Source: Caldilineaceae bacterium
GTDB taxonomy: Bacteria; Chloroflexota; Anaerolineae; Caldilineales; Caldilineaceae
DNA: 64,000 nucleotides
Direction of reading: 5' to 3'
Assembly (NCBI GenBank): GCA_026645575.1
Contig: JAPKMW010000041.1
Coordinates: 1 to 64,000, forward strand
The notes beneath the pieces were generated by a model that was given only the letters and a program-made list of their open reading frames with translations, was not told the origin of the DNA and did no database searches. Position 1 is the stretch's first letter, and each line of letters starts with the position of its first letter. A program made the position numbers and the translations under genes. Positions 42,804 to 50,837 of the stretch are shown in pieces.

Positions 42804-44321
42804 CTAATGCATCCCCGCCTGTGACAACTCTTTCACCGCGTTCGGATCAGCCGGCGCAGGAGACTTCGCCTCTTCGATCCGGCCACCGGGCGCCAGCAGT
42901 GAGACCCCTAGCGCCAAGGCCGCAGCAACAAACGCAATGACAAAGACGCTTTGGATCGAGACGCCCAGCGCATGACGGAGTGCGTCGTTTAGACCAGCCG
43001 CGGCATTGCTACCCGCCAGCGGATCGAGCAGGCTATTAAGCGAAACCGTCGCCGGATCAATCCCCGCAGCGGTTAAACTAGTCGCCAGCCGTGTGCTGAG
43101 TACGGCGCCCATCACGCTGACCCCTAGCGTACCGCCGATGTTGCGGCTAAATTGGAGCGTTGAGGTCGCTGCCCCCATATTGCGTCGCCCCACCTTGCTC
43201 TGCACTGCAATCAAGAAAGGGGAGATGGCAAAACCCATGCCGACACCCATCAAGCCCAGATAGAGCATCACTTGTAAGCGGGTCACATCATCCGTGATCA
43301 GCGTCATGAGGAAAGCGCCCAAGGTCAACAAGACGGTTCCGAGGATGACGACCTTGCGATAACTCATATAGAGCAATGCGCGGCTACCGATGATGCTCGA
43401 CACGACCCAGCCCAGCAACATGGGCATCAAGGTCGAGCCGGCGCTGGTGGCGCTGGTCCCTAGCACCGCCTGTACAAAGAGCGGCACAAAGGAGAGGCTG
43501 CCAAACATCGCCCAACCGGAAAGCACACCGTGTCCAGTCGCGCTGGCAAAGAGCCGTTCCCGGAAGAGAGGGATCGGCAGCACCGGGTCCGCCGCCCGTC
43601 GTTCGACCCACAGCAGGGCGATAAATAACACAACCGACGCAGCAATCAAGCCTTTGCCCCAGGTGGTACTCAGTTCAAACAGCCCCAACAAGAGCGCCAC
43701 CACCGATGCCGTGAGCAGCAGGGCGCCGGCATAGTCAATCACCGGTTTCACATTCTTATCCACATGACGGTCTTGTAGGGCGAACCAGACCATCAGCGCC
43801 GCAATGATCCCCGGCACGACATTGACATAGAAGACCCAATGCCAGGAGATCTGGTCCACCAGAAAGCCGCCCAGCAGCGGCCCCACCACCGACGATACCC
43901 CCCAAACGCCGGAGAAGAGGCCCTGCATCCGCGCGCGCTGTTCAAAGCTAAAGATGTCACCAACAATGATAAAGACCAGTGGCATCACCCCGCCGGCGCC
44001 CAAGCCCTGGATGGCGCGAAAGGCGATCAACTGCCCCATGCTCTGCGCCATACCACACAGCACCGAGCCGATCAGGAAGATCCCCAACGCAACGATAAAG
44101 ACCGGTCGCCGGCCAAAAATATCGGAAAGCTTGCCATAGATGGGAACCGTCGTGGTCGAGGTGAGCATATAGACCGAGAAGACCCAACTGTAGATCGCCA
44201 GCCCCCCCAACTGGCTGACAATGGTGGGCATAGCCGTGGAAATAACCGTCGCTTCCATCGAGGCCATAAAGAGACCCAGCATAATGCCGACGGTAGTAAC
44301 AATGGTGCGCTGACGCGACAT
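42804..44321 (-). CDS. MFS drug:H+ antiporter, DHA2 (14-helix) type
   Basis: 505 residues from ATG 44321 (GGAG upstream). About 14 membrane helices. DHA2 features: MASMEATVISTAMPTI near the N-terminus (motif D1), GKLSDIFGRRPVFI (motif A), and RAIQGLGAGGVMPL (motif B). Members export drugs or metabolites, and substrate is unknown. No TetR- or MarR-type regulator is adjacent. Confidence 0.92.
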   Translation of the reverse strand: MSRQRTIVTTVGIMLGLFMASMEATVISTAMPTIVSQLGGLAIYSWVFSVYMLTSTTTVPIYGKLSDIFGRRPVFIVALGIFLIGSVLCGMAQSMGQLIAFRAIQGLGAGGVMPLVFIIVGDIFSFEQRARMQGLFSGVWGVSSVVGPLLGGFLVDQISWHWVFYVNVVPGIIAALMVWFALQDRHVDKNVKPVIDYAGALLLTASVVALLLGLFELSTTWGKGLIAASVVLFIALLWVERRAADPVLPIPLFRERLFASATGHGVLSGWAMFGSLSFVPLFVQAVLGTSATSAGSTLMPMLLGWVVSSIIGSRALLYMSYRKVVILGTVLLTLGAFLMTLITDDVTRLQVMLYLGLMGVGMGFAISPFLIAVQSKVGRRNMGAATSTLQFSRNIGGTLGVSVMGAVLSTRLATSLTAAGIDPATVSLNSLLDPLAGSNAAAGLNDALRHALGVSIQSVFVIAFVAAALALGVSLLAPGGRIEEAKSPAPADPNAVKELSQAGMH

Positions 44322-44350
44322 AGGAATGACTCCTGCTTCCATAAACAAAC

Positions 44351-44437
44351 GGAGATAAAGAGATTGGGAGATTAGGAGATTAAGAGACTGGCATGAATGC
44401 GCTACTGAATCTCTCAATCTCTTTATCTCTTTATCTC
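44351..44437. repeat. Low-complexity inverted repeat (GAGATT units)
   Basis: The left arm at 44351-44389 is made of GAGATTA/G units, and the right arm at 44407-44437 of ATCTCTTT units. Same family as 17010-17080 and 21389-21473. It separates the dehydratase-like gene from the MFS gene. Confidence 0.8.
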
Positions 44438-44450
44438 AAGCTCTCAAGCT

Positions 44451-45614
44451 CTAAAAGAACGGCTCAATCCACCGCTCCGGCACCTCCAAGCCAAAGCCAG
44501 GGGCGTCATTGGGCGTCAACCAGCCATCTTTGGCGACGGGTTCGCCGGGCAGATGAGGGACTTCTTCCAGTGGTACGCCGGGTGCTGAGCCGACAAAGTA
44601 TTCGAGCCACGGCACTGCCGGCATGGCAATACTAAAGTGTTGACCAAAGGCGTTGCGGCCACCGCCATGCAACATCACACTAATTCCAGCCGCATCTGCC
44701 GCCGCCGCAACCTTCAAACAAGTGCTGACGCCGCCGCACCAGTTAATGTCCGGTTGCAACACATCGGCTACTTTGTGGTTGGCCGCCCACTGAAACGGGA
44801 CGTGGGTATACCAATGCTCGCCGGTGGTCAGTGTCTGCCAGGGAATCCGCTGGCGCAGTGCCACATGGGCATCCAGGTCCTCCGGGATCAGACACTCTTC
44901 CATCCACTTGAGGCGATAGGGGCGCAAGGTCTCGGCCAGGCGCACGGTGTACTCGACATCAAAGGCCATCCAACAATCAAGCATCAATTCGCAGTCGTCG
45001 CCGATCTGTTCACGCGTTTTGGCGACCAATTCTTCGTTCTTGCGAATGCCGTCCAGCCCGTCCGCCGGGCCATAGGGGCAAGCGAGTTTGAACGCTTTGA
45101 AGCCCAACTCCTGATACCAATCGACATCGTTGCCGGTGGCATAACAGAACAACTTCTCCTTGTGCGGTCCCCCCAGCAAGCGATAGACTGGCTGCCCCAA
45201 CGCCTTGCCCTTGGCATCCCACAGCGCCAGATCAACGGCGCTGACCGCATAGGCCGCCAACCCCGTCGAACCGTAAGGCTTGGTCATGCGGAACATCATA
45301 TCGGCCAGCTTTTCAATGGCAAAGCCATCCTCGCCAATCAAGTTGGGCGCCAGGTGATCATCGATCACGGCGGCAACAGCGCGGCCATAGCTGGTGCTAC
45401 CCAATCCCCAAGTGCCATCTTCCAACGTGACCTTGCACCAAACTTCCTCCCAGCGGTTCGGTGTCCACAAACTGCGATGGCGTTTGACCTTGGGAAAGCG
45501 GGACATGGGGTTGGCCACCTCCGCCTGTGTCCCCCACGATTCACGGCGGGGCGTGGTTTTGGTCGGTTGCGGCGGCATCTTGATGCGCACGGCACGGATG
45601 TCAACGATCTTCAT
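44451..45614 (-). CDS. Enolase-superfamily sugar acid dehydratase, L-rhamnonate dehydratase-like
   Basis: 387 residues from the ATG at 45614 (AGAGGAAC). Mandelate racemase/muconate lactonizing fold with RhmD-like features: ATPMS-like ANPMSRFP, SAVDLALWDAKGKALGQPVYRLLGG, FYATG-like CYATGND, metal ligands in LMLDCWMAFD, WMEECLIP and TTGEHW, and catalytic His in MLHGGGR. The likely reaction is dehydration of a sugar acid to a 2-keto-3-deoxy acid. It is followed upstream by a Gfo/Idh/MocA oxidoreductase on the same strand, which suggests a sugar or sugar acid pathway. Confidence 0.88.
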   Translation of the reverse strand: MKIVDIRAVRIKMPPQPTKTTPRRESWGTQAEVANPMSRFPKVKRHRSLWTPNRWEEVWCKVTLEDGTWGLGSTSYGRAVAAVIDDHLAPNLIGEDGFAIEKLADMMFRMTKPYGSTGLAAYAVSAVDLALWDAKGKALGQPVYRLLGGPHKEKLFCYATGNDVDWYQELGFKAFKLACPYGPADGLDGIRKNEELVAKTREQIGDDCELMLDCWMAFDVEYTVRLAETLRPYRLKWMEECLIPEDLDAHVALRQRIPWQTLTTGEHWYTHVPFQWAANHKVADVLQPDINWCGGVSTCLKVAAAADAAGISVMLHGGGRNAFGQHFSIAMPAVPWLEYFVGSAPGVPLEEVPHLPGEPVAKDGWLTPNDAPGFGLEVPERWIEPFF

Positions 45615-45673
45615 CTTGGTTCCTCTCTCCTGTTTCGTAAAACAAGCCATGATCGATTATGTCGCTCACCCCA

Positions 45674-45750
45674 ATATCACCACGAATCGTAGGATTAGCG
45701 AATCTTTGTCCCCTGGCGCGATTCGCTAATCCCAGGATTCGCGGTGATAT
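45674..45750. repeat. Inverted repeat (ATATCACC-GAATC family)
   Basis: Arms 45674-45703 and 45721-45750 pair with a few mismatches. The same family, with a perfect 31-bp stem, is at 53250-53318. Confidence 0.85.
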
Positions 45751-45843
45751 GCCTAAGATGTACCGATCCATCAAGACTTCTTCTACAAACCACGATAGTT
45801 GCTATGTGTATTTGCCTCTGCCACCAGTATACCGCAGAACACG

Positions 45844-46887
45844 CTATAACACCACCACCTGTTTTGTTTCTGCGGACGCAAGCAGCGCCAGAATGACGGC
45901 TAGCGCACGCGTCCCCTCGGCAGCGCTGACAAAAGGCGCTTCTTCGCTGCGAATCACCCGGCAGAAATGCTCCAGTTGACGTACTAACGGATCGGCAGCC
46001 ACAACGTTTAGGTGATGCGTGGTCATGGGATGTTGCCAGCCCACCCGCTGGGGATCAGCATAGCGCCACAATTGCATACTGGGAAAAGCCAGCGCGCCCG
46101 CCGTTCCTACAAAGTGATAACAATCTTCGGCAGTGCGAAAATAGAGCGGGTTTTCGCCCGTGGTTGCTTCATAGGACCAGGGCGCCGCTGCGGCATCAGA
46201 CAGCAAGATCGAGCCAAAAGCGCCATTAGCAAAGGTCAACGTCGCCGTCAGCGTATCTTCCACCGCAAAGCCCCGAATGGCCGAACTGCTTTGGGCATAG
46301 ACCTGGGTGATCTCGCCACAAATAAAGCGGAGTGAATCGATCTCATGGATCAAATTGATCAGCGCCGGCCCACCATTCGGTCGCTGCGTGCGCCAGGTGA
46401 CATCAAAATATTCATCTGGTTTGCGAATCGTCCACAGTACCGAAACGCCGATCAGTTTCCCCAACGCCCCTTCTTGAATGAGCGTGCGCGTCTGCGCAAC
46501 CAACGGGTTATGCCGCCGATGATGCCCAACCAACACCTGCACACCCGCCTGTTGCGCCGCCCGCTTGATCCGTTCCGCATCGGCCAGGCTGTCGGCAATC
46601 GGCTTTTCCACCAACAGATGCACTCCATGCGCTGCGCAAATCTCTGCCACATCGGCATGAAGGTGATTGGGCGTCGCAATGATCACGCCCGCTGGCTTCG
46701 CCGCCGCCAACAATTCCGTCACCGTTTGGTAAAAAGGAACCCGAAACTGCGCAGCCACCGGTGCCCGGCTACCATCAACATCACAGATTCCTACCAATTC
46801 AGCCACCGGCGAAGTCGTGATCAACGTAGCATGTTTCTGTCCAATCACCCCAGCGCCAATCACCGCAATCCGACACTTGTTACCCAT
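45844..46887 (-). CDS. Gfo/Idh/MocA family oxidoreductase
   Basis: 347 residues from ATG 46887. Rossmann N-terminus IAVIGAGVIGQKHA, the family motif LVEKPIADS (Glu-Lys-Pro), and a C-terminal alpha/beta domain with NLIHEIDSLRFICG, a likely substrate-site region. NAD(P)-dependent oxidation or reduction of a sugar, inositol or derivative is expected. It sits between the dehydratase-like gene and the GT39-like gene, all on the minus strand. Confidence 0.92.
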   Translation of the reverse strand: MGNKCRIAVIGAGVIGQKHATLITTSPVAELVGICDVDGSRAPVAAQFRVPFYQTVTELLAAAKPAGVIIATPNHLHADVAEICAAHGVHLLVEKPIADSLADAERIKRAAQQAGVQVLVGHHRRHNPLVAQTRTLIQEGALGKLIGVSVLWTIRKPDEYFDVTWRTQRPNGGPALINLIHEIDSLRFICGEITQVYAQSSSAIRGFAVEDTLTATLTFANGAFGSILLSDAAAAPWSYEATTGENPLYFRTAEDCYHFVGTAGALAFPSMQLWRYADPQRVGWQHPMTTHHLNVVAADPLVRQLEHFCRVIRSEEAPFVSAAEGTRALAVILALLASAETKQVVVL

Positions 46888-46925
46888 AAGCAAAAATCCG
46901 TTGCATCCTAAATCCGTTGTTGTGT

Positions 46926-48551
46926 TCACCGTTCAAAACGCATCACCTGCAAACCGACAAACGCCCGCCGTTCGACCAAGGTCATCTGCTGCTCCAATTC
47001 ACGAGGAATAATTCCTTGTGGGTCAGTATACCAATCATGCGAATAGACCAGCCAGACACTTTCCTGGTCGGCCAACAAATTGCGCAGATAGGGTAGATCG
47101 GCCTCAGTCATCTTCGGCTCCAGCACCCCGCGATCAAAGAGATCAACCGGCAGCCCACGCAACGGCGCCCCCTGTTCATAATGACGGAAGTAGTATTGAA
47201 ACGGCAGTTGTACCCAGGTCGCATTAAAGAGAATCATCTCCCCCGGCTCGATCTGCTCCGCCACATAGGCCGCCGCCTCCGCCCACTCTTCTTTTTCAAA
47301 ATAGGTGAAATAGGTATGCAACGCCAACCCATGCAACGCCAATAACAACACCAGCGCCCCGCCGCTCACACCAGTGCGCCACCCCGCAACCTGCTTTGGC
47401 AGGTTTTGGCTATCCGACGCCGAATTCATTCGGCGGGCCGCCCCCCACTGCGCTACCCGTTCCGCCACCACCTCCACCATCCACACCATTCCTGCCGCCA
47501 CTAAGAGTAAATAGGGCAACGTCACCCAAATCAACGTGCGATCTGAAAAGATGGGGCGACGCAGGCTGACCAGCAATTCGCCCAGAATCGGCAGCAAGAA
47601 GAGCGTCACCAACAATCCGGCGCGCGCCGGCGTCAGACGCAGGGTGCGCACCCCCAACGCCGCCAGCAACCACCATCCGATATTGACAGCCACAAAAGGG
47701 GGCGACCACGAAGGCCACAAAAAGGCCAGATTAAAATTGTGCAGCGCCTCGTAGACCATGCCTACCGTCGGTGGCCCGATCCAGAACCCCCGATCCACCA
47801 TCACGGACTGAATGACAAACGGAACGCTCCAGGGCAACCAGAGCGCCACCGCCAGCAATTGGGTGCGCACCCAGCGCCGCTCAAAATCAACGGCGTTGAG
47901 AACCGGCAGCGACGACACCCCGCCCTGCCCCTGTTTCCAAAGCCATGCCCCGCCGATAGCCGCATTGAGCGCCAGCGGAAAAAAGACCGTCGCCGTGTTG
48001 TGGGTGAGCATGGTTGCGGCTTGGGCCACCGCCAACCCAACCCACGGCCATTGCCGTTGGCGCGCTCGTTCGTCAAAGAGGACAACCATGAGTAGATAAA
48101 GCGTCGCCGCTGCCGTCAGGGTCAGCAGCGCGTACATGCGCACTTCCTGTGCATATTGGACATGAAACGGGGAGAGCGCCAGCAACAGCGCCGCCAGCAG
48201 TGCCGTCCGCTGGTCGAGGAGGTAACGGCCGGCAGCATAGAAAACCGGGATTGCCAGGCCGCTACAAAGCGCCGACAAGGCACGCGCCGTGCCTTGTGCA
48301 TCGCCAAAGAGCCACACCCAGAAATGAAGCAGCGAATAGTAAAGCGGCGGATGTTGGTCGATCTTGATCAGCCACGCCCACATGTCCACCAGCGGTTGCT
48401 GCGCCAGCCAGATGCTGAACGCTTCATCCAACCAGACCGTCTGCCTACCAATGGCGTAGAAACGCAAGCCAAAGCCAAGCAAGGTAATCACGCTGAGGAG
48501 CAGGGTAGCCCACGGGAGGGTGCGCTTACCAATTTGGATGTTGTTTTGCAT
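46926..48551 (-). CDS. GT39/ArnT-like membrane glycosyltransferase
   Basis: 541 residues with about 10-12 membrane helices. The first loop WLDEAFSIWLAQQPLVDM and IDQHPPLYYSLLHFW match the PMT_2/GT39 region that binds polyprenyl-phosphate sugar donors, with Asp in LDEA as the likely catalytic residue. The soluble C-terminal part is about 150 residues. It starts on the last base of the MetE-like stop (TGATG), so the two are coupled although their functions differ. Confidence 0.85.
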   Translation of the reverse strand: MQNNIQIGKRTLPWATLLLSVITLLGFGLRFYAIGRQTVWLDEAFSIWLAQQPLVDMWAWLIKIDQHPPLYYSLLHFWVWLFGDAQGTARALSALCSGLAIPVFYAAGRYLLDQRTALLAALLLALSPFHVQYAQEVRMYALLTLTAAATLYLLMVVLFDERARQRQWPWVGLAVAQAATMLTHNTATVFFPLALNAAIGGAWLWKQGQGGVSSLPVLNAVDFERRWVRTQLLAVALWLPWSVPFVIQSVMVDRGFWIGPPTVGMVYEALHNFNLAFLWPSWSPPFVAVNIGWWLLAALGVRTLRLTPARAGLLVTLFLLPILGELLVSLRRPIFSDRTLIWVTLPYLLLVAAGMVWMVEVVAERVAQWGAARRMNSASDSQNLPKQVAGWRTGVSGGALVLLLALHGLALHTYFTYFEKEEWAEAAAYVAEQIEPGEMILFNATWVQLPFQYYFRHYEQGAPLRGLPVDLFDRGVLEPKMTEADLPYLRNLLADQESVWLVYSHDWYTDPQGIIPRELEQQMTLVERRAFVGLQVMRFER

Positions 48552-49570
48552 CAGTGCGCCTGCATGGTTTGATTGATGAGTTCTACCGCTTGCACCATCA
48601 CCTGCGCCTTGCCGATTGCCAGCGCCGTCTCACGTCGGCCCAGTCCACAGGAAGGGCAGATCAACAAGCGTTCGGCGGGGACATAGTGGAGCAATTCCTG
48701 AATTTTCGCCACAACCGCTGCCGGTGTTTCAATGTCCGGTGATTTTACGTCAATCACCCCGACCGCCACTTCCATGCTTTGGGGAATTTGGGTCAGCAAC
48801 GCCCGTTCCGCCCACTGTTCCGGCAGGGAAAATTCCAACACCACCCGGTCAACCACGCCATCTAGCGCCTGAATCGTCGGCAGCAATTGGTGGAAGGTGC
48901 GGTTGGTTGTCCAGCTTTGCGCCATAAAATCGCCATAGCAGAAGTGGATGCTGCGCCGAATGCCGCTAAAGCCCACAAAGATCGAACGAATCAGATCAGC
49001 GGCGCTTTCCGTCGTCCAGCCATCTGCGCCATCCACTAAACCCATTGCCACATGGGGCAGATCTAGTTGAATGTCAGTGGCGCCCAGGTCGATACAGGCT
49101 TGCATTTCGGTGCGGATCAGGTCGATCACGGCCGGCCAGGTTGCGCGCCGCTCTTCCACTGGTTCAATGCGCATGGTGATCTCGGAAGGGCCGGGCAGCG
49201 TCACTTTGGTGATCTTGGCATCGAGCGCCCGTTCGCGACGAAAGGCGGCGGCAATGCCCAGCCCAGTAGGGGCGCCAATCGGCCCAACCACGCGATAGGT
49301 GCCGCGATTCCCCCACGCTTCCCGATCTGCTGTCGGTTCGATCCCCGTCAAACAAGCAGGGAAATGGAGAATGAACGTATCTGCCGATGTTTCGCCGCCG
49401 GTGTACTCATGGAGACCACAGGCGCACTGTTCAGCAATGGCTTGCGCCGCAACCTGTTGCAGCAGCGGTTCAGTTTCATTAGGAGGGAGTCGTCCCTCGT
49501 GATAGGCTTCGAGTGCAGGGAAAAATTCGGCGGCAGGAGGCCAACTGCCGACAACGGTGGTGCGAATCAT
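48551..49570 (-). CDS. Stand-alone MetE C-terminal-like methyltransferase
   Basis: 339 residues from ATG 49570 (AAGGAG). The protein matches only the catalytic (C-terminal) half of cobalamin-independent methionine synthase: start IRTTVVGSWP, zinc-binding IHFCYGD (His and Cys), VVLEFSL (Glu) and LICPSCGLG (Cys). The N-terminal MetE domain is absent. Such core enzymes can use other methyl donors, such as methylcobamides or unknown partners. Upstream of and coupled to the GT39-like gene. Confidence 0.85.
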   Translation of the reverse strand: MIRTTVVGSWPPAAEFFPALEAYHEGRLPPNETEPLLQQVAAQAIAEQCACGLHEYTGGETSADTFILHFPACLTGIEPTADREAWGNRGTYRVVGPIGAPTGLGIAAAFRRERALDAKITKVTLPGPSEITMRIEPVEERRATWPAVIDLIRTEMQACIDLGATDIQLDLPHVAMGLVDGADGWTTESAADLIRSIFVGFSGIRRSIHFCYGDFMAQSWTTNRTFHQLLPTIQALDGVVDRVVLEFSLPEQWAERALLTQIPQSMEVAVGVIDVKSPDIETPAAVVAKIQELLHYVPAERLLICPSCGLGRRETALAIGKAQVMVQAVELINQTMQAH

Positions 49571-49998
49571 GGCGGATGGCTCCTTGTCGTATTGCTGAGT
49601 TTGGCGGCGTTTCCAGTTACGATTGTCCACCCATTACAGCAGAGTCCAGCCTACTTTGTCAAATTGATGAGGCAATAACGGGTCAAGTACTAGGATTGAC
49701 GCCCCCTCCCATAGATGTTCGGAAAAAGAGCCGTGCCAAGAAACCAGGGGCTTTCCAACCCCCTGGTTTCTTGGCACGGAATGATTATCTAAATTCCCGC
49801 AGAGTTACGCAGTTACCTGGGAACGCCGGCAGAGATGGCGTGGGTACCTTCTGAGGGACTAACTGCGTAATTCCTATTCCTGCAGTGCAATTGCCGGTAA
49901 GGTAATTAGTGAGTAACTGCCTACAAACAACTGCCTGCGCCGTTCACGGCACATCTAGAAGGAACGGCGCAGGCAGTTGTTTGTAGGCGCTTCCGAAG
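49571..49998. other. 428-bp region with three inverted repeats
   Basis: No gene. A 20-bp perfect stem lies at 49731-49750 with 49760-49779, a ten-base pair at 49805-49814 with 49861-49870, and a 27-bp perfect stem at 49919-49945 with 49962-49988. The last ends ten bases from the stop of the next small gene. The three have unrelated sequences. Confidence 0.8.
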
Positions 49999-50205
49999 TT
50001 AGATATGCATGGTTGTTGTGCGTGTCAGGCGATTGTAGACAAAGAGTCCTGTGGAAATAATGCTGTTGCTCAAAAACCAAGCCGCCAGTGTCAGCATCAT
50101 TTCACCAGGTACAGCCATACAGTGGTTGAGAACAGGCAGGAAAGTGATCAGGGCGCAGAATCCGGCCAGCCAGGAATATTGGTTGAAGCTTTTTGTGGTC
50201 AACAT
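49999..50205 (-). CDS. Small two-helix membrane protein
   Basis: 68 residues from ATG 50205, chosen because AAGGAG stands just before it; the frame is open further upstream. Two hydrophobic segments (about 10-30 and 36-55), then a polar tail LTRTTTMHI. No family was recognised. It lies alone between hairpin-rich spaces. Confidence 0.7.
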   Translation of the reverse strand: MLTTKSFNQYSWLAGFCALITFLPVLNHCMAVPGEMMLTLAAWFLSNSIISTGLFVYNRLTRTTTMHI

Positions 50206-50837
50206 GGTTGCGCTCCTTGCTACAGTTGTTGTATAGCGAAATAGGACCAAGTGAAAAAATGGCAAAACCAGTACGTCGTAACTCCGTATTTTGCTTATGC
50301 TCTCTTTACAACTACAGTTTATTGCAAGATCCTGTCAGTTTCATCGTTCATTTGGTGTAACTTTCATGTAAGGTTTTGGTCTACCTTACGCCAGATGGGA
50401 GGTAACGCTCCCTATTCAGTTCACGCCTCGCTGCGGAGACAGCGAGGCGGCCCGATCCTACCTTTCAGCGTCTACATCGATATAGCCGTCGTAACTATAA
50501 ACGTTCAGAAAAAAATCCGTGGCACACCTGACAGGTTTCCAAAACCTGTCAGGTGTAGAATGTCCCGAAAGATTATCTGAACACCTATAGCGTCTTATAC
50601 CTTGGGCTTGGAAAACCTTGTGTCAACCGTTGGGACACACCTATTAGACAGTCCGCTTTTTTTGTAGGAAAGTGGACAGCTTTGTGACGCGCAAACAGTG
50701 ATAGCATAGTCTATGCATCACGCCCTACATTTGTCGCTGCTACTCAATCTTTTAGCATAGTTGTCTATGTGGTCGGCAACCAATGTTTTATCTATAATCG
50801 CACATTTCAAGGTCGTTATACCGCAAGAAAGAATTTT
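50206..50837. other. 632-bp gene-free region with two small hairpins
   Basis: No gene was recognised. Hairpins: 9-bp stem 50425-50433 with 50440-50448, and 15-bp perfect stem 50524-50538 with 50542-50556 with core AGGTTTCCAAAACCT, which recurs at 55777 and, slightly changed, at 59681. No consensus promoter was identified for the GH44 gene. Confidence 0.6.

Noticed and set aside
44637..45692. 351-codon plus-strand frame
   Set aside because: Antisense to the enolase-superfamily gene, whose metal-binding motifs are intact.
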